From assembly GCA_946414345.1 (NCBI GenBank), contig CAMKOB010000004.1, positions 1-61,959 on the forward strand: a stretch of DNA of 61,959 nucleotides. Direction: 5' to 3'. The stretch's first letter is position 1, and every line of letters begins with the position of its first letter. Made by a program: the position numbers and the translations under genes. This DNA is from an uncultured Candidatus Saccharibacteria bacterium. GTDB lineage: Bacteria > Patescibacteriota > Saccharimonadia > Saccharimonadales > Saccharimonadaceae. The notes under the pieces are model-generated. The model had not been told where the DNA came from. It was given only the letters and a program-made list of their open reading frames with translations, and ran no database searches. Positions 45,706-55,672 of this stretch are shown here, piece by piece.

Positions 45706-48504
45706 ATGTCTGCACAAGAAGAACTAAAGGAAGCCGATAAATCAGCGGTTGATAACGTACAACAACCCGAAAGTGGTTTTAACAGCCGCGTCACCGGTGG
45801 TAGTATAATGGGAGCTTCTGGTGGAAAAAAGAAGAAAATAGCTGGCGCAGCCGCAACGGCTGCAATAATAATTATTCTCGTGTTATCATTGTTCTTATTT
45901 TTGGGGGGGAATTTTTACATCGATGCAATTCAAACTAGGTTTGTAGAGGTGTCAGATGTTCAATATGCAGATGAAGTACAAAGTAAGGAATTAGTCTTCC
46001 AGAAGGCTTTAAAAGAGGGGAAAATTCCAATTAATACTTTTAATCGGCTAAAGGAGGCTGAAGTAATAGTTGGCTATCTTGAAGGAGAGACTTTTATTGA
46101 GAGTAATGTTGGTCCAATCATTGAAGAAAGAGAACCACCAGAAGAGGATAGGTTGGGCCCATTATCCGTCAAAATGGATGACAAAATAATATCTGCGGAT
46201 GATTTTTATTATGAAATAAACCATAATATTAAACTGTATGGAGCTTTTACAAAATCAACTTATGGTAGGGCGGCATACTATTATGACGAAAAAGCACAAC
46301 AAGTCTTTGAAAAAGTGGGTATTAGCGGAAGTAATTCGGTTGCTACTACACGAAATAATTTTACAGGGGATGAAGATTTTAAAACCACAATGGATAAAAT
46401 TATGGGTGATGAAAACCCCGTCGGATTTGACGACCAAACTTGGCATTATATGCCAACTTGGAGAGCAGACGAAGGCTGTCGCCCAGTATTGGATGGTTGG
46501 GTAAAGGTAACTGACGAGTTTAGTTGTACCGGAACAAATGTTACTAAAATTGCAACTTGGCGCGTTGCAAAATTTACCCCAGTATGTAGACCTACAGGGC
46601 TTGTTGATGAGAACGGAGAAGCTATCTGTATACCATCATGCGATTTTGCTGGTTATGATTATTCGTATGAAGGTTATGGTTGTAATGGTGAAAGTGCTGA
46701 GTCCTATATTAAGGCAATGTCACAAGCTAATATGTCAAAGGATAACGATATACAAACCATTAAAAACACAACCGATTCGCTTAAGGCGGCAGACACCTTG
46801 TCTAAAAAACAAAAATCTATGCGACTTTATTCTGGTTTTATGGAAAGTATTAGTAGAACCAAGGCTGGTTATGGTAGTTATAATACAGAAACCGACAAAA
46901 TAATTGCAGCGTTTGGAGCGATGGGGGCGACTACTGGTGGATCACACGTTAACGACGTAATGAATGCTTTATTTGAGGTGAAGAATACCGAAGTGGTTGA
47001 TGTGGTTACTGGTGAGAAAAAAATACTTACTGGTAGCATGATGGAATCGCCTAGTGTTTATGCGATTTTAACAGGCGAGAAAGTCGATTTACAAGAAGTG
47101 GCAGATTTCTCTTCCGATAGAATACTCAAAACTATTGGAAATAGTAACCCCGAGTATACAGTAGATGACAGCACAATAATTCGAACCGCCACAAATAAGA
47201 AGAGCGCAAACGAATCTACCATCGGAAGATATACACCAAACCCGGATGGGAAAAACGAGGAGGAGGAGGATGGCGAAAAGATACCGGTAGAATTTCGCGA
47301 TTACACACCCGATGGAAGCAAAATAATAGAGTCGCAGGGCTCAAATTTTAATCATGGTGAATATAGTGCTAATGATATTGGATTGGTCGAACTTACGATT
47401 CAAAATTCTTTATATAATACTTTTGATGAAACTGTTGGTGTTTCCGCTGGTGAATTATTGGCGGAGGGTGCAATTAATTTAGGCACAGAGCTTGCAAAAG
47501 CAAGTGGGGCGGCACCCGGCGATGAAGAAGCGGTAGTAGCATACCTTAAGCTAACCTCTGATATTCTCGCGATGGATGCAGAGGTAGACAGAATGAACAG
47601 AAGTCCACTGGATATAACATCGAAAAACACATTCTTAGGATCTTTAGTTTATAAGTTCGCTGTTAGCTCGATTCGCTCAGGGAGCCTCTTAAATAAAATT
47701 GCCTCATTTTCTCGAATTACCAATAAAGCGGTAGCTTCAATACTACCCGCAGCGTTTGCGGAGGAAGAATCAGATTCATATTTTTCTACTTTTGGTGATT
47801 GCGACACATTAAGTTCAATTGGTGCAGCTGGGTCACCAACTTGTTCAATGATTGCAACTTTTGATGTAACCACATATACCGTACCCCAAGAAGTAGCTGT
47901 CACCGAGCCTTTTGTAATTGATATTAGTAAAAAAGATTTGAGTATTTATGATAGTAGCGAGTTTCAAAAGTTCGTAGAAGATAATGTAACTTGCGACAGT
48001 AATAATAATTGTGAAATAAACGATAAAGAAACCTGCAAGAAAATATTTGGTGAATGCAACGATGATAAAGCGATACTTGCAAAATTTGTTACTTTTAATG
48101 AAAACCGTAATACACCAGCAGGATTAACCGATGCTTCACTCGTTGAAAATATGAAGGAATGGGAAAATATGAATAAGAGTTGGTTTCAAAGAACCTGGGC
48201 ATCAATCGCTTCATTGTTTGGTTTAATAGATGATATTGATAACGGTGATGTGCCAGATGAGGCAACAGGTAAGGAGTTTGTATATAAAGCGAAGAATAGC
48301 ATCGCATCCTCTGATGATGCGGATAACATGTGGAATAAATATAAATATGCTCAAAGATACATATCTCTTGCACGTGCCGCAGAAACAATGCGACAGTATG
48401 ATGGTGATGAAACCGCTTATATGTTTGATGGGTTTGGTAAAGGTGATCCAGTAGCTAGATATATTGATAAACTTAATCAGACCAGTATTGCATCAAACTA
48501 TTAA
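45706..48504 (+). CDS. Large membrane-anchored hypothetical protein (932 aa)
   Basis: Basic/TM N-terminus, long extracytoplasmic region with paired Cys; no recognised domain. Confidence 0.6.
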   Translation: MSAQEELKEADKSAVDNVQQPESGFNSRVTGGSIMGASGGKKKKIAGAAATAAIIIILVLSLFLFLGGNFYIDAIQTRFVEVSDVQYADEVQSKELVFQKALKEGKIPINTFNRLKEAEVIVGYLEGETFIESNVGPIIEEREPPEEDRLGPLSVKMDDKIISADDFYYEINHNIKLYGAFTKSTYGRAAYYYDEKAQQVFEKVGISGSNSVATTRNNFTGDEDFKTTMDKIMGDENPVGFDDQTWHYMPTWRADEGCRPVLDGWVKVTDEFSCTGTNVTKIATWRVAKFTPVCRPTGLVDENGEAICIPSCDFAGYDYSYEGYGCNGESAESYIKAMSQANMSKDNDIQTIKNTTDSLKAADTLSKKQKSMRLYSGFMESISRTKAGYGSYNTETDKIIAAFGAMGATTGGSHVNDVMNALFEVKNTEVVDVVTGEKKILTGSMMESPSVYAILTGEKVDLQEVADFSSDRILKTIGNSNPEYTVDDSTIIRTATNKKSANESTIGRYTPNPDGKNEEEEDGEKIPVEFRDYTPDGSKIIESQGSNFNHGEYSANDIGLVELTIQNSLYNTFDETVGVSAGELLAEGAINLGTELAKASGAAPGDEEAVVAYLKLTSDILAMDAEVDRMNRSPLDITSKNTFLGSLVYKFAVSSIRSGSLLNKIASFSRITNKAVASILPAAFAEEESDSYFSTFGDCDTLSSIGAAGSPTCSMIATFDVTTYTVPQEVAVTEPFVIDISKKDLSIYDSSEFQKFVEDNVTCDSNNNCEINDKETCKKIFGECNDDKAILAKFVTFNENRNTPAGLTDASLVENMKEWENMNKSWFQRTWASIASLFGLIDDIDNGDVPDEATGKEFVYKAKNSIASSDDADNMWNKYKYAQRYISLARAAETMRQYDGDETAYMFDGFGKGDPVARYIDKLNQTSIASNY

Positions 48505-49502
48505 TATTCAACATCCTCTACACTTGTGATGATTACTTGATGATTTTTGAAATTATCAACTAAACATCTGCGGCGAGTGTCGTCTAGTTCCGAAAAAACA
48601 TCATCTAGTAAAATAATTGGTTTTTTACCAAGCTTATCAATGATTATGTTTGCTTCAACAAACTTAAGCGCCAAGATAATTGAGCGGGTTTCACCGCGAG
48701 AAGCAGAATTGGCGGCTGGTTTCTGATTGAAGATAAAGTCCATAGTGTCGCGTTGAGCACCAAACGTTGTATAACCAAGTATATGATCTTTTTCATAATT
48801 TTGATCTAGTTTCTTCAAAAAAATATCTTTGTTAATTTTAGGAATAGTAGTAATATATGATAGATTGATTCGATCATTGTTTTCAGCAATAGAATGGTAG
48901 GTTTGATTTAAGGTTTGATTAATCTCTGAAATATAGTCTGTACGATATTTTATTAGCTCGCTTCCATAATCTGCAAGCAATAAATCCCAGGGGAAGAGTG
49001 CGGATCTATCTAGGTTGTCTGATTTTAATAATTCATTGCGTTGACGAAGTGCTTTATTGTATTTATTTAATACACTTGCATAGTCATTATTAAAATCACT
49101 AAAAATTCGATCAAAATAGTCACGTCGGCGAGAAGGCGGCCCACTGGTTAAATTGAGATCTGATGGTAAAAATAAGATTATAGGATACTTGTTTTTTGTA
49201 GATAAGCGGGTGGATTTTTTATCCGGAGTTTTGAAGGTTTTTTTATCCCCATCGTATGTGGCGATAATTTTTTCACCATTATCATACTCCAATTCTATAC
49301 GATAAAAATCACTACCACGTTTTAGGATATCTTGGTCGGTAGCACGAAAGCTTTTACCACGCGTTAATATATAAATTGCTTCAAGTACAGATGTTTTACC
49401 ACAACCATTTTCACCCAAGATTAGCGTTGTGTCCGGTTTACACTCTAGATGATAGGAGTTATGATTACGAAAATTAATAAGTGATATTGATTTGATTAAC
49501 AT
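48501..49502 (-). CDS. recF: DNA replication/repair protein RecF
   Basis: LILGENGCGKTSVLEAIYILTRGKSFR, SRGETRSIILALKF, LLDDVFSELD. Confidence 0.95.
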   Translation of the reverse strand: MLIKSISLINFRNHNSYHLECKPDTTLILGENGCGKTSVLEAIYILTRGKSFRATDQDILKRGSDFYRIELEYDNGEKIIATYDGDKKTFKTPDKKSTRLSTKNKYPIILFLPSDLNLTSGPPSRRRDYFDRIFSDFNNDYASVLNKYNKALRQRNELLKSDNLDRSALFPWDLLLADYGSELIKYRTDYISEINQTLNQTYHSIAENNDRINLSYITTIPKINKDIFLKKLDQNYEKDHILGYTTFGAQRDTMDFIFNQKPAANSASRGETRSIILALKFVEANIIIDKLGKKPIILLDDVFSELDDTRRRCLVDNFKNHQVIITSVEDVEY

Positions 49503-49503
49503 A

Positions 49504-50604
49504 CTAATTGTTTAATGGCATGACTATATGCGTGTAATCTTGGTTCTTTTTATTATGGAGAACTACTGGGGTAATTTTACTTGAAAACTCCACAATGATG
49601 GTTTTTTCATCAAGGGAATTAAGAGCGTCAAGGAGAAACCTGGAATTTAAATTTACCTTACCTTCTTCGGTTACTTCAGTTTCAATAGATGAATCATTTT
49701 TACCCAATTCTGTTGCAAGAGATTTTACGGAGAATGTGTTGGGTTTTTTTGTTTCACACATGATTGAACCAGAGACGCTACGAGCAAAAAGGGCAGCTAG
49801 TTTAGTAACTCGAACTAGTTCATCGCGATCTAAGGTAACTATTATATTGTTATCTTTAGGAATTAATCGACGATAATCCGGGAAACTCGCATCAATTAAT
49901 TTTGAAATAATTTCTATTTCACCAAGGCGAAAACGGACCAGATCTTCATTGAAGGAGATTTCAATTTCTTCCATATCATCACTAATAGAACGGAGAACTT
50001 CTTGAAGAGAAGAAGTTGGTACAATAACGCTTATTTCGCTCTGAACATTCTTAACTAGTTTTTTCTCGGCAAGACGATAGCCATCTGTAGCTGCAACAGC
50101 GAGGGTTTTATCATAGGTATTAAAATAAATACCAGTTAAGGCTGGGCGCGTAAGATCATTACTACTCGCTATAACCACACTAGAGATGCCATTCTTGAAC
50201 TCATCTACACCCATCTTGAATACTACGGCTTTTTTCTCATCGATCTCTGGTAATTCTGGAAAGTCGTCAGCAGGTGAACTATTGATGGTGGAGCTGTATT
50301 TATCAGCGGTAATAGTAGTTTTATTATCCTTTGAGGTAATTTTGACCTTTTCACCACGGGGGAGATTTGAAACAAATTCTGCAAGAAGTTTAGCTGGTAC
50401 CGTAATAACTCCGTCTTTAGAACTAGATACTGGTAAATAATCAATGATTGCCATATCTAAATTGGTGGTAACAAGTGATACTTTGCTTTTATCTACACGA
50501 ATGAGTACATTGTTTAATATAGGTAAAGTAACTTTACCAACTGCAATACGACTAACATTATTTAAGGCTTTACTGAGTTTTTCTTGTGTAACTTCTATTT
50601 CCAT
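49504..50604 (-). CDS. dnaN: DNA polymerase III beta sliding clamp DnaN
   Basis: Typical sequence, ends HIVMPLNN; between dnaA and recF. Confidence 0.96.
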   Translation of the reverse strand: MEIEVTQEKLSKALNNVSRIAVGKVTLPILNNVLIRVDKSKVSLVTTNLDMAIIDYLPVSSSKDGVITVPAKLLAEFVSNLPRGEKVKITSKDNKTTITADKYSSTINSSPADDFPELPEIDEKKAVVFKMGVDEFKNGISSVVIASSNDLTRPALTGIYFNTYDKTLAVAATDGYRLAEKKLVKNVQSEISVIVPTSSLQEVLRSISDDMEEIEISFNEDLVRFRLGEIEIISKLIDASFPDYRRLIPKDNNIIVTLDRDELVRVTKLAALFARSVSGSIMCETKKPNTFSVKSLATELGKNDSSIETEVTEEGKVNLNSRFLLDALNSLDEKTIIVEFSSKITPVVLHNKKNQDYTHIVMPLNN

Positions 50605-50853
50605 TTTCTTCCTTTCTTTTAATTAATATAATTATTATTTTTAGTAGTCGTAGTAGTAGGTACTGTGAAAAAGTGGAAAACTACTGCTTTGAATAGAGGG
50701 GGTTTGATGGTGGGAAAAATAGTGGAAAAATGTGCAATTCGTAGTGGAAAACGTGGGTTATTCACAAAATTTAAATTGAACCAATTTTTTATACAAAGTT
50801 TTACGCTAGAAATTCGCATAGATTTACACTGGGTTTTACACAATATTTCCACA
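50605..50853. other. dnaA-dnaN spacer with DnaA-box-like motifs (AGTGGAAAA x3, TTATTCACA)
   Basis: AGTGGAAAA at 50672, 50721, 50743; TTATTCACA at 50758. Confidence 0.5.
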
Positions 50854-52203
50854 TTAACCATAAATTTGTCCTTTAATTTCTTCGATTTGATCACGTAGGG
50901 TGAAATTAAGCTTGAGGTCGTTTTTGATCTTTTCGATACCATGCATAACTGTGGTGTGATCTTTAACACCAACTTCGGTGGCGATTTTGGTGGTACTCAT
51001 TGATAATTCGGTTGATAATAGAAACATAGTAATTTGACGAGCAGTTTTGATGTTGGTAACACGGGATTTACTACACATTTCTTTATATGTGAGGTTGTAA
51101 TATTTTGCAACTTTTTCAGCTATTTGTTTACTGGTGGTGGGACGGAGTTTACTAGTGCTATGAATACTGGCTGAACCGTTTTGGATAAGTTCCAATGGGG
51201 TAAGTCCGCGGACTTCTGACATTAATAAAATAGTGGACAATTCTCCTTCGAGGTCACGAACATTAGTATTGGTGTTTTCGGCAATATATTCAATAGCCTC
51301 TTGTTCGATCTCGGCACCCATGAGGTCTGCTTTGGCGCGGAGAATAGCGCATTTGTCTTCAAATTTAGGAAGCTGAAGATCAAAAGCACCAGCCCAGGTA
51401 AGGCGATTGGCGAGGCGGTCATCTAGTGTTTTGATTTGAGAGGGGAGGCGATCTGAAGTTACGATGATTTGTTTGTTGAGCTGATGGAGGTTATTAAAGA
51501 TATTAAAGAATTCTTCTTGGGACTTATCTTTTCCGATAATTAGCTGGAAATCATCAATAATAAGACAATCTAGCTTACGGAATTTGTTGTTAAAATCTTT
51601 ACCTTTACCATTTAAAACATGATTAACGAAGTCGGCGTAAAAATCCGAGATGGGGGTATAGAGGATTTTATAATCCGGATTACGCTTTAACAGTTCGTTA
51701 CCAATAGCTTGGACGAGGTGGGTTTTGCCAAGACCAGAACCGCCATAGAGGAAAAACGGGTTATAACGGGTGCCCGGAGCATCAATAATGCTTTTTGCTG
51801 CGGCAACAGCTAGGTCATTGTTACTACCTACAATAAAGTTATCTAAGGTATATTTGATATTAAGGCCACTATTGTTGGTTGGGGATGATTTTTTGAGTGG
51901 TAAATGGTTTCTGATTGATTCCGGTGTAGCTACAACTTCATGGGCGCGTACTTTTGGTTTGTTGGTAGCCTGAACCTCGAAGCTGATATTTTTGGTTGGT
52001 AGATGATTGTTGTTTAAGGCTTCCTTAATAATGTCGATAAATTTGGTTTGGAGTTGTTTAATATGAAAAGAGTTTTTAACTCCAATAATAATACTGTCGT
52101 CGGTGCTGCTCAGGAGTGAAGTATCTTGGAACCAGGTAGAATAATTAGCAGGTGATACTTTCTGCTCGATTTCTGCTAGAACATTTTCCCAGACGTTATA
52201 CAC
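50854..52203 (-). CDS. dnaA: Chromosomal replication initiator DnaA (GTG start at 52203)
   Basis: GGSGLGKTHLVQAIGN, CLIIDDFQ, DHTTVMHGIEKI; AGGAGGT SD before GTG. Confidence 0.97.
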   Translation of the reverse strand: MYNVWENVLAEIEQKVSPANYSTWFQDTSLLSSTDDSIIIGVKNSFHIKQLQTKFIDIIKEALNNNHLPTKNISFEVQATNKPKVRAHEVVATPESIRNHLPLKKSSPTNNSGLNIKYTLDNFIVGSNNDLAVAAAKSIIDAPGTRYNPFFLYGGSGLGKTHLVQAIGNELLKRNPDYKILYTPISDFYADFVNHVLNGKGKDFNNKFRKLDCLIIDDFQLIIGKDKSQEEFFNIFNNLHQLNKQIIVTSDRLPSQIKTLDDRLANRLTWAGAFDLQLPKFEDKCAILRAKADLMGAEIEQEAIEYIAENTNTNVRDLEGELSTILLMSEVRGLTPLELIQNGSASIHSTSKLRPTTSKQIAEKVAKYYNLTYKEMCSKSRVTNIKTARQITMFLLSTELSMSTTKIATEVGVKDHTTVMHGIEKIKNDLKLNFTLRDQIEEIKGQIYG

Positions 52204-52429
52204 TCGTGACCTCCTTATGTGTATATTAGTATAGCACAGAAGGTGGGAGTTTTCCACAGGTTTTTGGATGTAAATAATGTTTTGTAATATGAATTCAAAA
52301 CAACTGGGGTGAATGTTTCCACATTTTTGATATTTCTGGTATAAACTTGTGGAAAACATCTTGAAAAATGTGGAAAAGTGCGGTATACTATAACAAGAAT
52401 TTGAAAATTTATAAAGTATAAGGAATAAT
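52204..52429. other. oriC: Putative oriC (dnaA-rpmH spacer) with TTTTCCACA boxes
   Basis: TTTTCCACA at 52250(+), 52348(-), 52369(-); GTTTCCACA at 52315; AT-rich; divergent gene flip. Confidence 0.6.
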
Positions 52430-52567
52430 ATGCCAAAAAGGACTTATCAACCACATAAGCGTCAGCGGAAGGTTGAACACGGTTTCATGAAGCGTAATGC
52501 TACTTCTAATGGACGCAAAGTGTTAGCGCGCCGTCGTCTAAAGGGACGTGCTAGATTAACAGCATAA
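52430..52567 (+). CDS. rpmH: 50S ribosomal protein L34 (45 aa)
   Basis: [45 protein letters not shown]; missing from the ORF track. Confidence 0.97.
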   Translation: MPKRTYQPHKRQRKVEHGFMKRNATSNGRKVLARRRLKGRARLTA

Positions 52568-52570
52568 TTA

Positions 52571-52597
52571 AAGGCCCCATTAAGGGGTCTTTTTTTG
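52571..52597 (+). terminator. Terminator AAGGCCCCATTAAGGGGTCTTTTTTT
   Basis: Inverted repeat plus U-tract. Confidence 0.8.
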
Positions 52598-52613
52598 TGT
52601 TATAATAATAGAT

Positions 52614-52967
52614 ATGCTAAGTAAGAAATATCGATTTCATTCGCGTGGTGGTGTGAGATATGTTTACCAAAAAGGGAAGACTGTTAGGAAACCCGAGATG
52701 TCTTTGGTTTTCTGTGAGAATTTGCGCGGGTTTACGCGAATGGCGGTTGTGGTATCAAAAAAGGTAAATAAAACGGCAATAGGAAGAAACCGAATTCGAC
52801 GAAGAGTTTATGAAGTGCTACGTAAGAACTTAGATTCAATTCCTAAAAAGATGGATTATGTTTTTGTGGTCTTTTCACCCGATCTTCTTAATATGCCAAT
52901 CTCTAAGCTGGAAAATCTGTTAGGTGAACTAGTAGCTGAAGCGAAAGTGTGTTATAATAAGAAGTAA
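52614..52967 (+). CDS. rnpA: Ribonuclease P protein component
   Basis: VVVSKKVNKTAIGRNRIRRRVYEVLR. Confidence 0.95.
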   Translation: MLSKKYRFHSRGGVRYVYQKGKTVRKPEMSLVFCENLRGFTRMAVVVSKKVNKTAIGRNRIRRRVYEVLRKNLDSIPKKMDYVFVVFSPDLLNMPISKLENLLGELVAEAKVCYNKK

Positions 52968-54109
52968 TGAAGAATCTGAGTGTGAGAAAGATTATAATTT
53001 GGACCTTAGTGGGGTTGTTTGTTCTAGGTTCAGTTTTGGCTGGTGGTCCTTTTAATTTTATTGATATTATAATAGTACGTCCGATTGTAAATATTCAGTT
53101 TATGATCTTTAATTTAGTGCACGATTTTGGTATAGCAATTATAATTTTTGCGGTGCTCGTAAAGCTTTGTATGTGGCCATTAACTAAGAGACAGCTTAAA
53201 CAAACAAGGTTAATGCGCAAGATTCAACCAGAATTAGTCCAGATTCGTAAGAATTGTAATGGTAATAAGCAACTCGAATCTTTACAAACAATGGATTTAT
53301 ATAAGAGATATAACGTTAAACCCTTTGCTTCGATAGTGACATTATTAATACAGCTTCCGATTTTTATCGCTATTTTTTCGGCAATTAGGGTGATTGCAAC
53401 TCCTTTACCACAAGATAATTTAACAAACCGAGCGTATGATATTGTAGCATATGAAGGTTCGGAGATTCGAACCCTAGAAGAAAAGCAGACGGTTTATTTA
53501 ACTGATTTAACTAATGAGAATATTCCTGCCGAAGAGAAGGTTGAATATGATTTTCACCCTGAGCTTTTTGGTGTAATTGACCTGACTGCACGAGCTAGTG
53601 ATGTGATTTCACCAACTAGGTTCTCGTGGAGTGCGGTATTTATGTTGGTGATAGCAATTTGTGCGGCTTTGGCGCAGTATTTTGCAACTAAGATGCAGAT
53701 GCCATCGGGTAAGTCTGAGAAGAAAAAGGGTTTCCGGGAGCTTCTGAAGGCAGCTAAAGAAGGTAAGGAAATTGATGAGTCTGATATTTCTGGTATGTCT
53801 ACAGCGCAAATGGGCAAGATGATGCCAATTATGATGTTTGTGATTATGATTAATTTGCATGGTGCTTTGGCTTTCTATTATTTCTTATCTAATATATTAA
53901 CAATTTTGCAGCAGAAACTGATTTTAAATAGAGTGCGAGATGATATGGATGATAATACTGATAAGGCAATTTTAAAAGAATTAAAAAATACCGAAAGTGG
54001 CAAAAAGATGAGGGGGAATATTAAAGAAGCTGAAGTGGTGGAAAACAAAAAATCAGGAACAAAAATAACTAGAATCTCCGTAAAAGATATTAAAAAGAAA
54101 AGGAGATAA
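52967..54109 (+). CDS. yidC: Membrane protein insertase YidC/Oxa1
   Basis: FGIAIIIFAVLVKLCMWPLTKRQLKQTRLMRKIQPEL. Confidence 0.95.
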   Translation: MKNLSVRKIIIWTLVGLFVLGSVLAGGPFNFIDIIIVRPIVNIQFMIFNLVHDFGIAIIIFAVLVKLCMWPLTKRQLKQTRLMRKIQPELVQIRKNCNGNKQLESLQTMDLYKRYNVKPFASIVTLLIQLPIFIAIFSAIRVIATPLPQDNLTNRAYDIVAYEGSEIRTLEEKQTVYLTDLTNENIPAEEKVEYDFHPELFGVIDLTARASDVISPTRFSWSAVFMLVIAICAALAQYFATKMQMPSGKSEKKKGFRELLKAAKEGKEIDESDISGMSTAQMGKMMPIMMFVIMINLHGALAFYYFLSNILTILQQKLILNRVRDDMDDNTDKAILKELKNTESGKKMRGNIKEAEVVENKKSGTKITRISVKDIKKKRR

Positions 54110-54113
54110 TAAA

Positions 54114-54569
54114 ATGAATAAAGATGAATCAATTAGATTTGCGGCAAAATACCTGGAAGATTTGCTAAGTTTTTTTGGTATTAATGTGGCGGTTTATTCT
54201 ACAATTGATGATGAGGTGATACAATTATCTGTTCCATCAACATCGCTTAACTCGCTTTTAATTGGACGAAACGCAGATAATTTAAGGGCTTTACAGCATA
54301 TTGTATCGATGGCTTTAGTGTCTAAAGATGCTGAAGTGACGCGTGTAAATGTTGATGTAGCAAGCTATAAAAAGCAGCGTGCCGATAGAATTGCGGAAAA
54401 AGCTGAGGGGTGGATTCGTAAAGTGCGCGAGACTGGTGAGTCGATGACTGTTAATCTAAATGCTGCGGATAGAAGAGTGGTGCATAAGTTGGCTCAAGAC
54501 TATTCGGATATTGATACTCACTCTGAGGGTGAGGGAAGAGACCGGGTGCTCATTATTAGTAAAGCTTAA
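54114..54569 (+). CDS. jag: Jag/KhpB-like KH-R3H RNA-binding protein
   Basis: LIGRNADNLRALQHIV; R3H-type tail NAADRRVVHKLAQDYSDIDTHSEGEGRDR. Confidence 0.93.
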   Translation: MNKDESIRFAAKYLEDLLSFFGINVAVYSTIDDEVIQLSVPSTSLNSLLIGRNADNLRALQHIVSMALVSKDAEVTRVNVDVASYKKQRADRIAEKAEGWIRKVRETGESMTVNLNAADRRVVHKLAQDYSDIDTHSEGEGRDRVLIISKA

Positions 54570-54574
54570 TAGTA

Positions 54575-55672
54575 TTATACGATATTAGTATTGTTGTTTT
54601 GATGATGAATTGGTCGGCCAAAAAATATAGAATAGGTTTTTGGTAGTACTTTGTGCCAGCAATATACGCATGCTGTTGTAATAATCATTGTTAAAATAGT
54701 TGAAAAAACCTCGTTGATTAAAAGCATATATGATGTGTGTGGGGCGATAAGTATTATTATTTTAACAATGACAGCAATGATGTATGGATGAATAGTGTAA
54801 ACTGGGAAGAATTCGTCGGTAAATTTTGGAGCTTTACGCTTGGTAATGAATATATCCGCAAAGAACCAAATTGCTAATAATAGTATTATTAATAATAATT
54901 GGGATATGACGGTTGGTAGGGTTATTATATGGTAGATTGATAGCATTTTTATTATTAGTAATAATAAAGCTGTGATGCCGGATAGCACGGAGAATAAAAG
55001 TGATTTTTTTGTAGTAAATATTTCAAGGTAATATCTACCAATGAAGCAGCCTAGATAATAGAATACTATTGAACTAAGACTGATATGCAAAAACGAATCT
55101 GATATTAATGGTAAACAGAGAAAAATAGGAATAAATGTGATGCCTAGCCATTTTTTAGATAATAAGATATGAAAAAAAGGTGTAAGAATAACAAATACTA
55201 TTAAACTGTACATAAACCAGAAATGGTAATTATACTTGTAGAAAAAAATGCCTTGAAAGATGTTTTCTGGGTTTAATACAATTTGTTCTCGTCCAGATAT
55301 AATATTGGAAAGAGGGGTAAACGTATAGAGAATTGCAAAGATGATACCAACGAGATTCCAAATTAGGTATGGAATTAGTAGGGTATTAATGCGGGATATC
55401 ATTTTTTGTTTATATAGTTTTGGTTTGTAATTACGAAAGAAGGTAAGACCAGAAATAAAAAAGAAGAAGGGGACTGCAATACTACCAATACCATAGGCAA
55501 AAAGATTTCTAATAAACCAAGTGGTGTTGGTGAATAGATCTTCTGTAATTTGATATTGATTTGTGGCAGAATTATGGATGGCAACTATAAAGAGGATAGC
55601 TGCAAAAGAAAGGATGGTTTTTTTCTTCCAGAAATAATTAAGATTAACTGTCGTAGGATTGTTCTTGGTCAT
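54575..55672 (-). CDS. Acyltransferase-3 family membrane protein
   Basis: About ten TM; VPFFFFISGLTFFRNY; FPVYTIHPYI. Confidence 0.85.
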   Translation of the reverse strand: MTKNNPTTVNLNYFWKKKTILSFAAILFIVAIHNSATNQYQITEDLFTNTTWFIRNLFAYGIGSIAVPFFFFISGLTFFRNYKPKLYKQKMISRINTLLIPYLIWNLVGIIFAILYTFTPLSNIISGREQIVLNPENIFQGIFFYKYNYHFWFMYSLIVFVILTPFFHILLSKKWLGITFIPIFLCLPLISDSFLHISLSSIVFYYLGCFIGRYYLEIFTTKKSLLFSVLSGITALLLLIIKMLSIYHIITLPTVISQLLLIILLLAIWFFADIFITKRKAPKFTDEFFPVYTIHPYIIAVIVKIIILIAPHTSYMLLINEVFSTILTMIITTACVYCWHKVLPKTYSIFFGRPIHHQNNNTNIV

